Of a stretch of 64,000 bases of DNA, positions 33,875-45,269 are shown in pieces. The notes below the pieces were generated by a model. That model saw nothing but the letters and a program-made list of their open reading frames with translations, had not been told where the DNA came from and ran no database searches. This DNA comes from Panorpa germanica (lineage: Eukaryota > Arthropoda > Insecta > Mecoptera > Panorpidae), in contig OY783205.1 of the NCBI GenBank assembly GCA_963678705.1, forward strand, positions 13,826,001 to 13,890,000, in the 5' to 3' direction. A program made the position numbers and the translations under genes. Every line of letters begins with the position of its first letter. The stretch's first letter is position 1.

Positions 33875-34450
33875 TTGAAGGATTTCGCTGAAAATACAAC
33901 AGATTTTCAGTTGGCAAATGAATGCCATTCTATTGAAAAGAAAATAACTAATTATGAATTTGTAGTTGCTCTCGTCGTATGGTATGACATTCTTACGAAG
34001 ATTAATGTCTTAAGTAAAATATTGCAGAGTAAAAAAATGCACCTAGGCGCGGCTATACAACACCTAAACTCATTTACACACTGGCTGGATAATTACCGAG
34101 AAAATGATTTCCTATCAGTTTTGGTAATAGCGAGAGAAATAGCTGAAAAAAATAATATTGACAGAAAGTTCAAAGTCGTGAGAAGTAGACGTAAAAGAAA
34201 GAATTTGGTTATGAAGGGGAAAATGAAGTTCTTGAATTGCCTGCTGAAGATATTTTCACAATAAACTATTTTTATGTCATTGTCGACAATGTGTGTACAA
34301 GCTGCTAGGTTTAAGGCTCTTAAACAACATGAGTTAAATATATTTGGTTTCATGTACAGCATGACAAGGTTAAAGGTATTAGTGACTGTGAACTTTTGAA
34401 GCAATGCAGTGACTTGCAAGTGTCGCTAACGGTATCCGAAGGGCTGACTA
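33875..34450 (+). pseudogene. hAT transposase remnant, ZMYM1/DUF4371-like
   Basis: The frame from 33875 gives NECHSIEKKITNYEFVVALV, VWYDILTKINVLSKILQSKK, AAIQHLNSFTHWLDNYREN, VVRSRRKRKNL. This is the part of ZMYM1-like hAT transposases that precedes the dimerisation domain. After the stop near 34264 similarity persists in broken frames (INYFYVIVDN, ISDCELLKQCSDLQ). No zinc finger, DDE residues or terminal repeats are visible. It is a different hAT lineage from the element at 31-32 kb. Confidence 0.65.
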
Positions 34451-35008
34451 TAAATAGCTGGTCATCGATGCCCAAACGGATAGCGAGTGAGTGTGGAGCC
34501 GAAATTTAGCAGATATTGACTGATACGGTCAACATTTTGGACAGTACTGCAAGACGCCGTTTTGCCAGGAGAGACCTTACATTGTCCTATTTGATATTGC
34601 TTCTATCTTCGTTTCAAGTACCCTTTTTTTATGATAATTAGTAGATTTTTAGATCAGCTTTAAAGATTGTTAATTGTTAAATAAGTCTCAGGGTATTTCA
34701 CCAAAAAACCACATCACAACGACAAATCTAAGCATTTACATTGTAGATGTAAGTAGCGGTTTTTTGACATCACGTGCTCACTGACTGTACCTCAGCTAAT
34801 CATATTTTGCGAGGAACGCATGCTAGTTTGTTATTAAACAATAAGTTATGGTGGGGAAGCCACTCTTGATTACATGAGTCCTCTGATTCATGGCCTGCAA
34901 GTAATTATAATGTAGTTGATATACCCGAAATCCAAGAAATTATCTTATCTAATTCTTGGTCACATCGTCCATAAACATATTTGAATTATATTTTAACTTA
35001 CGGTTAAC
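34451..35008. other. No gene recognised
   Basis: A short frame near 34460-34560 (SSMPKRIASECGAE) matches nothing I know. The rest is AT-rich and forms the left flank of the complete R2 copy. No 28S sequence is present here. Confidence 0.35.
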
Positions 35009-35135
35009 TTTGGTCCTGGGCAATATATACCATCTCCCGCCGTTTACGTAATTATATTATATAAATAGCTTATGCTGTGCATATTCTATTCTTGCCTCTA
35101 AATGGCGAGCGAAAGTGGTACAGACCTTAAACTGC
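35009..35135 (+). ncRNA. R2 5'-end HDV-like ribozyme, P1 5' strand lost
   Basis: P2 can pair tttggtc (35009-35015) with gacctt-aaa (35123-35131). TCCCGCC (35035-35041) is the P1 3' strand. TTGCC (35092-35096) pairs with GGCGA (35104-35108) as P4, followed by a GCGAAAG-like joining region where the catalytic cytosine would lie. The P1 5' strand, which in the 56.2-kb copy comes from 28S (GGCGGGA), is missing upstream. This copy should therefore not self-cleave. Confidence 0.45.
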
Positions 35136-35712
35136 AACCCGTCATTGAGTACTCCGGTGTCTGTGTGACTAAGGAGTGCATCCAGACAGAAACTGCAGCG
35201 AGTTACACTTTGGGTGGTAAGTAGTAACTCCGTGACATTAAACTGCATCGATGTCGGGGTAGTCCCGCATTATTGAGCTATTACTTCATAAGTCAACCTG
35301 TGGGTTGTGGAGAAGTCAACTGCTGTCGAAGCGGGGAACTGACTAACAAGTTTGAAAACCTTGTACATTTAATGGATGAGATTGTTAAATCGAGATTGTC
35401 AGCACTTTTGAAGACAACGACGAACTATTAATGTTTGGAGTGGTGCAGCGTTCGAAGTATATGTGAATATATGGTAGTGTACGGCTAATAGTGACGAGCC
35501 TATCTTAATTATGGCAACGCTGTAGAAGTGAGTTGAATTGGATTCAAAAGTATGACAATCCTCGTTTCTATGGGCACTTAACGAGATTAATTGCACTGTA
35601 TGCTTCGGCATGCTTTGCAGACGGTCAGGGCGGATGGGGTTGACGACCCATCCGGACCTGGCCGATGTCACGTTAAGGACTTATAATTATTAAAATGGTT
35701 CTGTCCTATGCT

Positions 35713-36060
35713 GAAACTCCGGCGGACATTGATATGAGAGATGGGGTCCTCATATTTTTTAAAGCTTTGTTGCCCTCATGTTGTTAACACTGACTGACTC
35801 GTAAGAGGAAAGCGATTGTGTTAACAGCAATAAATAGTTATTGGGATGGAGTCCAATATCTATAAATTTTGTTGCTTCTATGTCTCTTAGCATGGCTGAC
35901 TCGTATGAGGGAAGCGAATGTGCTGAGAAGCAGTCTGACGGTGGAACTCCGGAAGACATAGATATGAGGATAGGGACTCATATCTATTAATTTTGTTGCT
36001 CTAGCTGTGAGCACTGGCTGTCTCGTAAGAGGAAAGCGGTTGTGCGAGGATGTAGGAAGT
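35713..36060 (+). repeat. About 115-bp tandem repeats in the R2 5' UTR, three units
   Basis: Units start near 35713, 35829 and 35943. Each carries a block like gacat-gatatgag-gat-gg, then tctaat-ttttgttgct, then ctgactcgtaagaggaaagcg. Copy G has two units (57005-57235). Such monomers could carry promoter activity; that is inference. Confidence 0.75.
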
Positions 36061-36365
36061 GACAGGGGCTCACAGACTAATCAAGTCAGGGGCAGGTGAG
36101 CGATGGAGCATAAGGTCACGTTAAGATCTCCGTATCTGGGACTGCTATGACGAGGGAGAGCTAATCTAACTCACGATTAGTACCTTGGTGGCCCAGCATT
36201 TAACATTTAACAAGTCCCATTGTTCACAACTGGCGAGTTATGGACTTTGATTTTTGGCTTTTAATTTAATTTATTTGCTAAGGAGTGCTGCCTTATAAAA
36301 AACAGCACAACTTAAATTTACAATGTTACAAATGAATGAAATTTGATGGATACTGTTATCTCTAA

Positions 36366-39300
36366 GTGATGAGTTATAATAATGATACAAATACAATTAG
36401 TGGAGACCACGACCCCGGTCTCCTTCGAACACATGAGGGGGTCACTTATGACAACCGTAGCAAGATTAAAGTATTCATTTCTGGGAAAAATGAAAATGTA
36501 TATTGCCCAATTTGCTTATTGCGAGGCACCAATTTGCTGTGTATAGGTCTTTCCGAGGCCAATAAACACCTTACAACAGATCACCCAACGTTCTCGCTGG
36601 AATTTATCTGTAACGGGTATCAGAAATCCTATAAATCCCACAAAGGCATGATTCAACATCTCAATCACTGTAAGGGGACTGTAGTGGTTCCCCAAGAACA
36701 ATTTCAATGAGAGGCTTGTACAATGTCATTTAAATCGCAAAGGGGCTTGAGCCAGCATGTCAAACATGCCCACTCCGAACTGCGCAACACGCAGCGATTA
36801 ATCGGATCTTGTGCCGTCCCAGTACAAAGCAATAGGATTTCAAAGTGGACTCAGGAGGAAATGGATATTCAAATGTTCAATCTAGAACGCCTCGCAAATG
36901 TTAAACATTTAAACTCTGAGCTGGCAAAACTAATACCGAGCAAATCGGCAAAACAAATCTCTGATAAACGTCGCCTAATTAAAGCGAAGCAGGCAACAAT
37001 AGCTGGAACTGCCACCAACGCTACCATAAATATGCATAACATCACAATAAGAGAGTCGAATAGCGCAACTCCGCCTAGAGCGGATCGTAGTAACAGGCAA
37101 GCCTGTACATCTACTCCAACAAGGGTTGATCGACTTGTTGAATTTTTCGATAACGTGGAATCTCACAACACCACAACAGCTAATATATCTCTAAACTGCA
37201 CGCATTACAGCATGCACGAGTTCGTACCAGAGGAGATAGAATGGGTAGGTACAATCGAGTCGTTATGACAAGATTGGACGCTACCTTCAAATGCATCTAT
37301 AAATATGTTGGCCCTAGATAAGATGATAGACCATCTTGTGGGAGTAGGAGCCACGAGGCACGATATTCAGGTCCGTAGACTGTATTGCACAAAAATTCAA
37401 TGAGTTGCTTCTGCCAGCAAACTCTACAAAAGCATGTTCTAAACAAACGATAAGAAGACGGCGGAAGGGTCGCAATAACCGATACTCTAGGCGCAGATTA
37501 CGGAGAAGACACATATATGCCACCCAGCAGGATATGTATTACAAAAACCCGAGCAAGTTGGCCGAAAACATCATTAGCGGAGTGGATCATAGCACGGGCA
37601 CAAGTTCTTAGAAATTAAACCCTGACAAAGTAAAGTGTTTATACAAACAACTCTGGGGCACAAAGGGCAAGTCCAGTTATAATTTTAATGTCAAAAACAC
37701 TATTACGCTCAATGAGCTCACACCCATCGACCCTGATTCCATTAAATAAAATTAAATTAATAAATCATGAGCATCAAAAACAAATCAGCACCAGGCCCAG
37801 ACCTGATTAAACGGGAACATCTTTTAAAAATTGATGGAATTCATATTATATTGGCCAAGTACTTTAATGCACTACTATTGCTGCGTTTCTACCCGACGCA
37901 GTGGCTAGCAAACAGGACCATCCTGATTCCAAAAAAAGGAGCCGACCTTAGTTTGGAGACAAACTGGCGTCCGATAACCATAGCTTCGCTTCTAGCCAAA
38001 CTTTATGCTAACGCCATACATGATATGATTAAATATCACATGAATATAAACCCGAAACAACGTGGCTTCACCACGCAAAATGGATGTCTTAGTAACATCA
38101 CCATTTTTTATGAACTAATAAAAGAAGCAAAACTTTCAGCTGGAGTTGTGGTGTCTGTTATAGATGTTTTTACGGCGTTTGATAGCGTGCCTCACGAAGC
38201 TATATATAAAGCATTAAAAAGACAGGAAGTTCCACCATTAATAATTACAACTATACAGAACATGTACAAGGGCGCTTATACAAACATTGCGGTGGGCGAT
38301 GAACAGGTTCACATGAACATAGTAAAAGGAGTAAAGCAAGGTGATCCGCTTTCTCCACTTCTGTTCAATACTGTACTAGATGCAGTGTTTGACAATTTAG
38401 AGAGTACAGAAGGGTTCACATTGTATGGTAAACATGTGAAAGCGTTAGCATTCGCGGACGATATACTACTTATCGGCAGGAATGTACATGACGCACAGTT
38501 ACAGCTAAATATAGCTTGTAACACGCTAAATGAACTTGGTCTAAAAATATCTTCTACAAAATCGTCCACGTTTTAAATTAAATGTTTGCCGGGCAAAACG
38601 TATGGCATCATTAACCCTGTTCTAATTGACCCTATAAGCAACACAAAGTTGCCTCACAATCAATGTAATGATATTTTCAAATATTTTGGCATGAAGTTTA
38701 ATCCCCCTTGGGTAGGAATAGATGCAGATAAGGTCGCCACTGACCTGTTGGACAGCATTGAGAGGCTAAAAAGGTGCAGTTTGAATGCCCTACAAAAAAT
38801 AGAAATGCTAAGAACTTATATACTCAGCCACTTTCCGAACATACATTAATATGCCCACCAACTCAGACGCAACTTTGCGCGATTGACCAAAGCATCAGGA
38901 ATATGGTCAAGAAATCTTTACATCTACCAGACGAATTGTCAACCGGCTTCCTCTATTCCAGGGTGAAGGACGGTGGTCTGGGAGTTCCGAGGATGTCTAC
39001 CCGGAACAACTTCTCAGTTTTAAGAAATTATGTAAAACTGGCTAATACGGATGACGAGGTTTTAAAGGCAATAACCACCAGTTGCAGGTTTAGCAAGAAA
39101 GCTAAAATGATGGCAAGTAAATGTGGGCTAGCATGGCCATGCACTTTGGAAGAGATTGATCGTGGGAAACTGGAATCGAAACGGAAGGAGCACCGAAAGT
39201 GGTGTTACTTGTCAATGCAAGGTGTGGGAGCTACGTATTTTAAAAATAGCGCGGTCGTAAGCCGGTGGTTAAAGGACCCGACTATACTAGCACCGAACGG

Positions 39301-39946
39301 ACATAACGATGCAATAAGGTTACGGACAAACACGTACGGGTGCAAATTAGTGTTGTCTATGCGTGGTGGATCGCAAGATGTGATGTGCTCTGCATGCAAA
39401 GTAAAGGTGGAATCACTGGGGCATATATTGGGCCAATGTTATATACTAAAACCTCTTAGGATTAGTAGGCATAACGAAATACTTAATATTATTTTAAACA
39501 AATTAACATCTAAGTACAAGGACAGTGTAATAATAAAGAAACCGTGTATGCAATCGCCATTAGGTCTTCTAAAACCCGATGCGATATGCATTAACAATAA
39601 TGGAGGATACATTATGGACGTTACCGTCCGGTTTGAAAATAAAGACAGTCTCTTTCGAGCTGATAGTGATAAAAGAGATAAATACAACATTCTAATTCCT
39701 CAAGTACTTGAACAGCATAACCTAAGTTCGGTAGAAGTACTCCCAATAGTTATAGGCTCCAGAGGCGCTCTACCCAAAGCTATTTCCTACCTAAGGAAGC
39801 TGGATATTGACACCTACCACATTAAACTCACGTGTTCCCTGACAGCGTTGAGGACATCAATAGAAATGGCAAATATTTTTATGGATTATTATAGAAATTC
39901 TTGTCTTTACAGAAGCGAGTGGACGTATTTTGTTTACTCTGCGTAA
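36366..39946 (+). pseudogene. R2 single ORF: zinc fingers, Myb, RT, CCHC, RLE endonuclease
   Basis: The order is finger 1 (CPICLLRGTN...HLTTDH), finger 2 (CNGYQKSYKSHKGMIQHLNHC), then TGA at 36708-36710 on the first cysteine of finger 3 (EACTMSF...HVKHAH). The Myb segment is KWTQEEMDIQM...SAKQISDKRRLI. TGA at 37266-37268 sits on the tryptophan of TIESLW. A basic stretch (RRRRKGRNNRYSRRR) is followed by a stop at 37611 and a damaged stretch near 37745. The RT (37767-38576) has ETNWRPITIASLLAK, IDVFTAFDSVPH, GVKQGDPLSPLLFN and catalytic FADD, and ends at a TAA (38574). A shift follows near 38835. The C-terminus has CSACKVKVESLGHILGQC and LKPDAICINN...YIMDVTVRFE. It nicks 28S and copies RNA by target-primed reverse transcription. 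Confidence 0.85.
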
Positions 39947-40130
39947 AACAAATAATAGATTCATTTCTATTCTATTATAGTCTATTGTGTGTACTGAATT
40001 AATAACAAAAACTATTGTGCAAATAAAATACCAGCAGGAATTTTAAAGATTTTAAAATTTAATAATTGATTTTAGTGAAAAACATATAGTTGTGGGTACA
40101 TATGAATATGGGTGACATAAAACACTAATA

Positions 40131-41300
40131 ATGTGCGATGCATCGGTAGATCAATCCCAAAGCGGGTGGCAGGATGTTAACCCGAGGAAAACGAAGAGGA
40201 ACAGCCCTGTAACCCAGAGAAATGTAAGACAGAAAACCTTGGGAGATTATTGGCTAAATCCAATCCATACAGAAAACAGATTCGAAAATCTTCCCGTGGA
40301 ATCCAATAATGATGTTGAACCTGTCACCGTAGAACCTAAGCCACCACCATTATTCATATATGGAGTATTAGACATGCGACCGCTCACTACCCTGCTAGAA
40401 ATGCATGCAAAAGATGCCTATCGGAGTAAGCTTATAGGGAGATCGCAAGTCAAGCTACAGATCAAAGACGTAGAAACATACCAAAAAATTATAAAGTTAC
40501 TACAAGAAAAGAAAACGGAGTTCCACACATCTGCAGACGTATCGTATCAGCAGAAAGCCGACAAGAATTAAAAAGTAGTAATAAAAGATCTTCATTATAC
40601 CACAGACATTGGAGATCTGAAAACCGAAATAAACAAGCTGGGCCATAAAGTGACTCGAATCACTAACATCAAACACAGAGTGTCTAAAAATCCACTTCCA
40701 CTTTTCTTTGTAGAAATAGAACAAGGCCCAAACAACAAGTCCATCTACGATGTAATGTTCCTGTGTCATTCCAGGGTAAAGATTGAACCATCTTGTTTTA
40801 AAAGAGAATTGCCACAATGTTTGAACTGTCAAAAGTACGGCCATACTAGGTCCTACTGTCACAGAAGAGCAAGATGTGTTAAGTGCGCAGGAGACCATCT
40901 CACAACTTTGTGCGCCTGGAAAGATAAGGAGAACGAAAATGTGAAGTGTGTTCTCTGCGGACAAAAGCATCCAGCAAATTACAAGGGTTGCTCCGTGTAT
41001 CAAGAGATTCTACAACGCAAATTTCCACCGCTCCGACCAAAGTTGGTTAAGGAAGCACCAACTACACTACCAACTTCGTCTATACGAACAGGAATTTCTT
41101 TCGCCCAAGCCACTTCCAACAAACCAGGGGAAACTCAACAAACCAACTATGCGCATCAAAATCAAGAACAAACGCCCTCTCAGTCCAGATATATAACTGA
41201 ACTTAAGTCAAAGATGAAAGGTCTTATGGAGCAAATGGGCATAATGCTCAATTTGCTTACTACTCTTGTCACACGAATGCCACAATGTTCAACGTCCTAA
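40131..41300 (+). pseudogene. Jockey copy 2 ORF1, one nonsense codon
   Basis: One frame of 390 codons from MCDASVDQSQSGWQ, broken only by TAA at 40569-40571 (QQKADKN-stop). The second part (40572-41300) has the PRE_C2HC-like region (VTRITNIKHRVSKNPLPLFF) and three zinc knuckles: CLNCQKYGHTRSYC, CVKCAGDHLTTLC and CVLCGQKHPANYKGC. The knuckle spacing matches copy 1, but the sequences are clearly different, so the two Jockeys are different families. The frame overlaps ORF2 by 16 bases. Confidence 0.85.
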
Positions 41301-43932
41301 AAATAGCGATCTGGAACTCCAACGGTCTTGCTCAGCATAACCAAGAAGTAAAATGGTTTCTAGTAAATCAAGAAATAGACATCATGTTGATATCGAAGAC
41401 TCATTTTACATCAAAAAGCTACATAAAAATTCCAAACTACAAAATCTACGACACAAAACACCCAGACGATAAAGCCCATGGTGGTACTGCCATCATTATT
41501 AAGTCATCAATTAAGCACCACCAATTAAATACCCACCAAGACCGTTCACTCCATGCAACAAGCGTAGAGGTTGAGGAATTAAACAGAAACATAGTCATCA
41601 CAGCCGTTTATTGTCCGTCAAAATACAGCATCAAGAAAGAACAGTTTACATCGTTATTTAATAGTTTAGGACCACGGTTCATCGCTGGAGGTGACTATAA
41701 TGCCAAACATCCAAACTGGGGGTCTAGGCTCACAAACCCCAAAAGAAACGAGCTGTACAAGTCCATAGAAGAGAACAGCCTAACTACACTCTTTACTGGT
41801 GAACAAACATACTGGCCGTCGGACAGGACAAAAATCCCGGACCTTATAGACTTCAGTGTCAAAAAGGGTATATCAAGTAAATACCTCAAGATGGAGTCAT
41901 GTCTAGACTTTTCCTCAGATCACTCGCCAATTATTTTAACCTACAGTACACAAATACTGGAGCAACCACCGATGACAAGTATTACAAACAGGAACACCAA
42001 CTGGGAACTATTCCGGAGTTTAATAAATTCTAACCTTAACTGCAACATTCCGCCCAAAACAGAAGATAACATCGATCAAGCAGTTGAGAGGTTAAATAAA
42101 ACTATAATTGATGCAGCTGAAGAGGCAACCCCACTAACCAACCCACGCAGAAGAACGGTATCCTTCCCTATGTTAGCAAAACTCCCAGAGATAAAACGCT
42201 ATTCAACAAGGCTTGTAAGAAACTTAAGAACCTCTTACACGACATCAAAAACCAAGAGCTAGAACAATACCTAGAGAAGTTAACCGCTACAGAAACCACA
42301 AACTACTCCTTATGGAAAGCCACCAAGCAGCTCAAACAACCCAAAATATGTAACACGCCAATTAAAACTAGTGATGGCAAATGGGCAAGAAGCAATAATG
42401 AAAAAGCTGCAACTTTCGCGAAACACCTCGAAGATGTAATCAAGCCACTTCCTCCAAGCCGCAGTGAAGAAGAGGAAAAATACATACACGAGTTTCTAAG
42501 GAGTCCACCCACTGCTAGTGAAACTGTCAAGCGATTTAGTACTTCTGAAGTCCAAAATATGATCAAATTCAACATAAAATCCAATAAAGCACCTGGCAAC
42601 GACAGGATAGACAGTAAAATACTGAAAGAACTGCCGGAAAAAGAAACGAGATATTTAACAATATTATTCAACTTAATGGTAAGACTGAGAATATTTCCGA
42701 CAAAGTGGAAAATTGCTGAAGTAATACTGATCCCGAAACCCGGAAAAGATGCAAAGAAGATTACCTCATACAGACCAATCAGCCTATTACCTATAGTGTC
42801 AAAGCTATTTGACAAGTTACTGCTCAAGAGGCTCACAGCTATAGTAGAAGTTAACAAACTGATACCGACCTACCAATTTGGCTTCAGGGAAAAACATGCT
42901 ACAGTCGAGCAGATCCACCGAGTTGTTTGTACCATCAACACAGCGCTACACACAAAGCAATACTGCTCCGCAGTATTTTTAGATATAAGCTAAGCTTTTG
43001 ATAGAGTTTGGCATTCTGGATTACTATACAAACTAAAAGTAGCATTGCCCAACGACATCTTTCAGATATTGAAATCGTACCTGACAAATAGAAAGTTTGT
43101 CGTAAAGTACCAGGACGGACAATCTACTATGCGCAAAATCGAATCTGGTGTTCCGCAAGCCAGTGTACTCGGTCCCATTCTGTATCTACTGTTTACAGCA
43201 GATCTTCCCGGCTCGTCCGAAACTATAGTAGCTACATTTGCAGACGACACTGCTGTGTTAGCAGTTCATAAGGATCCGGCTACTGCCTCAATGAAACTGC
43301 AACGACACCTGCTTAAGATACAGGAATGGCTAAACAACTGGCGGATAAAAGTAAATGAAATAAAATCTGTGCACGTGACATTTACTCTAAAAAGGTGTAC
43401 GTGTCCCCCAGTGACCCTTAATAACATTGCACTTCCTCAGGCAGAGACAGTGAAGTATCTAGGCATGCACTTGGACAGACGTCTAACATGGAAAACCCAC
43501 ATATGGAAAAAGAGGCTTCAACTAGAAGAAAAACGAAGAGAACTATATTGGCTCCTTGGCTGGAAATCGCAAGTGTCTCTGGAAAATAAACTGCTAATAT
43601 ACAAGACAATAATTCGGCCAATATGGACTTATGGTATACAACTATGGGGCTGCGCTAGCATGTTAAACATAGAAATTCTCCAGCGTTTCCAAAACAAAAT
43701 ATTGAAACAAATATTAAATGTCCCAAGATATGTCCCTAACTGGTTAGTACATAAAGATCTTCGAATGCCCCTGGTCAAAGAGGAAATCCAAAGCTGCAGT
43801 AGGAAGTACCACCTTCGATTGCAGAATCATCCCAATGAAGCAGCAGTGAAGTTGTTCCATCATAAGCCCGTAAGACGACTGAAAAGAGCAGATCCCAAGG
43901 ACTTAGCGAATTTAATCCCAAATGAAAACTAA
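41285..43932 (+). pseudogene. Jockey copy 2 ORF2 (endonuclease and reverse transcriptase)
   Basis: Start MFNVLKIAIWNSNGL at 41285. The endonuclease has LISKTHF (usually SETH), GGTAIII, TAVYCPSK, AGGDYNAKHPNWGS and FSSDHSPII. A frameshift near 42190 moves the linker into another frame up to 42558. The RT has NKAPGNDRIDSKIL, SYRPISLLPIVSK and YQFGFREKHATVEQIH, and is cut by TAA at 42991-42993 within motif A (FLDIS-stop-AFDRVWH). It resumes with SGVPQASVLGP, catalytic FADD, KYLGMHLDRRL, YGIQLWG and ends NLIPNEN. Apart from these lesions it is well preserved, which suggests a fairly recent insertion. Confidence 0.85.
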
Positions 43933-44120
43933 AATTGAAATGTCATCGTACTAATAAAATATATACGAAACTCAGTTATTGTACATAGTATAAAGGGGTA
44001 AGGTGTAAGGGGGAGTCATCAATGGATGGCAACCACACATGTCATTTATGTCATACAATTTTACTTAATGTCCTCGGACAGATTGTAAATTAATTAAAAG
44101 GGAGAAAAAAAAAATTATAG

Positions 44121-44801
44121 AAATGAATAAATTTAATTATGACAGTGATTAATAGCGAGCACTTAGCGAAGGCAATTGTCGGTTTATATGTACAATTATT
44201 GTAATTTGTTGTTATGAAAAAAGGCGCACAAGAACAAAGCCATCATAATCAATGCTAATTTATATACTTATAAAAAAGGCAATGAACAAAATATAGCCAT
44301 AAAACGTTCAGTTGGCATTGCCAAGTCGTTATTTGTACTCCCAAGAGTGCTGTCAGTGGGTCCGCCACCCAAGCACTTAGCCTAAGGCGCCTTCTGCAGG
44401 GAGATGCCGGCCGTCCGGTATGGCGCGATGGTCCCTTCTGGATATTATAGTATAGTTAAACATAAGTTCCTAGGGTACCTCCACGCGGTCAAGCCTGGGC
44501 AGATAGAGTGATCGTGGGAGTTTGCTTTATCTGGCAAACGTAATCCCTGTCCATGTAGCGTACCTAAACGCTGGAGCCATCTCTAAGTTACCGTTAGGAT
44601 TTTAGTAATCTTGGGGTGTCCCAAAGCAGAACTAGCTAGTAGATGGCTTGCATTATGCATGTTCATTGCAATGTACATGAGAGTAGGTGATAGACACCCG
44701 AAGGAAAGTGTGATGTTAAAGTTTCGGACTGGTGCACTTTCCGGCCTGGGGTGTACGAGAGAGCTGCAAAGACCAGATTCTTTGTGGTGTGCTCGCAGAA
44801 T
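44121..44801 (+). promoter_or_regulatory. R2 3' UTR (right part)
   Basis: Non-coding, GC-richer from about 44380. The stretch 44392-44480 is also present at 24494-24575, fused to R2 copy E, which shows that it belongs to R2. It ends gctcgcagaat immediately before 28S sequence. In R2 elements this region is what the RT recognises to start target-primed synthesis. The short frame 44611-44844 is not a gene. Confidence 0.7.

Positions 44802-44839
<38 letters not shown>
44802..44839 (+). rRNA. 28S rDNA fragment, 3' side of the R2 target
   Basis: The 38 bases start TAGCCAAATGCCTCGTC and end ACGCGCATG. They match the highly conserved 28S sequence immediately downstream of the R2 cleavage point. After GCATG, where 28S continues AATGG, similarity stops. 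The element's 3' end therefore sits precisely at the canonical junction. Confidence 0.9.
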
Positions 44840-45269
44840 TGTAAAAGAATTACAGCTTACTGTCTACGTTTTTCAGTTAATTGTAAAAATAGAGGATAGT
44901 AGAAGAGAATAGTAGGACCCTTGTCAGTGTCGGAATTACAACATAGAATGCATTCATTGTTAAAATTGTCACAAATTGAACACTTTTCAAGTGAAATAAG
45001 TTCTTTGAAAAAGAACGTGCAACTACATAATAGCAGCCAATTATTATCTCTGAATAGTTTTTTTGGATGATTACAACATTCTAAGCACCCACTTACGAAA
45101 TTACATTTAGGTCCAAAACCTTTATTATTCTCTGTAAGAGACCAGTTCTAGCCCCTAGGAGGAATATCATTAGCTCAATCTATAGTTCATAATCCTTTAT
45201 AAAGCCTTAAGCCTTTGCTCATATGCTGTAAATGTTAGCCAAAAATGTTTTCCCTCATGATGAGTTTTT
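44840..45269. other. No recognised gene; a cysteine-rich minus-strand frame
   Basis: Minus strand about 45145-44935 reads WSLTENNKGFGPKCNFVSGC, then LECCNHPKKLF, LLLCSCTFFFKELI, CSICDNFNNECILCCN. It holds more than ten cysteines in about 65 codons without a stop. No ATG or family was recognised. It could be one exon of a split gene or chance. Confidence 0.35.

Larger units (their letters stand above)
39981..44113 (+). mobile_element. Near-full-length Jockey-type LINE, copy 2, in the R2 3' UTR
   Basis: 4133 bp, almost the same size as copy 1 (4159 bp). It has a 150-bp 5' UTR, two ORFs, a 180-bp 3' UTR and an A-run tail (gggagaaaaaaaaa). The 7-bp word attatag occurs at 39974-39980 and 44114-44120 and is the best candidate target duplication. 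R2 ORF end lies to the left and R2 3' UTR plus 28S to the right, so the insertion split the R2 3' UTR. It carries two nonsense codons and one frameshift. Confidence 0.8.
35009..44801 (+). mobile_element. R2-type non-LTR retrotransposon, complete copy F (inactive)
   Basis: Layout: 5' end with HDV-like ribozyme sequence, a 1.35-kb 5' UTR with 115-bp repeats, a single ORF (36366-39946), and a 3' UTR (39947-39980 and 44121-44801) interrupted by a Jockey. Its 3' end joins 28S rDNA exactly at the R2 target (44802). The domain set is R2-like: amino-terminal zinc fingers, Myb, a central RT, C-terminal CCHC and a PD-D endonuclease. The 5' flank is not 28S. At least six stops or shifts inactivate it. 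Confidence 0.85.

Noticed and set aside
40500-41003. 167-codon minus-strand frame
   Set aside because: It is antisense to the zinc-knuckle region of Jockey ORF1, whose motifs are unmistakable.
42303-42857. 184-codon minus-strand frame
   Set aside because: Antisense to the Jockey copy 2 RT; no family features of its own.
44611-44844. 77-codon frame ending in the 28S fragment
   Set aside because: Runs across R2 3' UTR into 28S; fortuitous.
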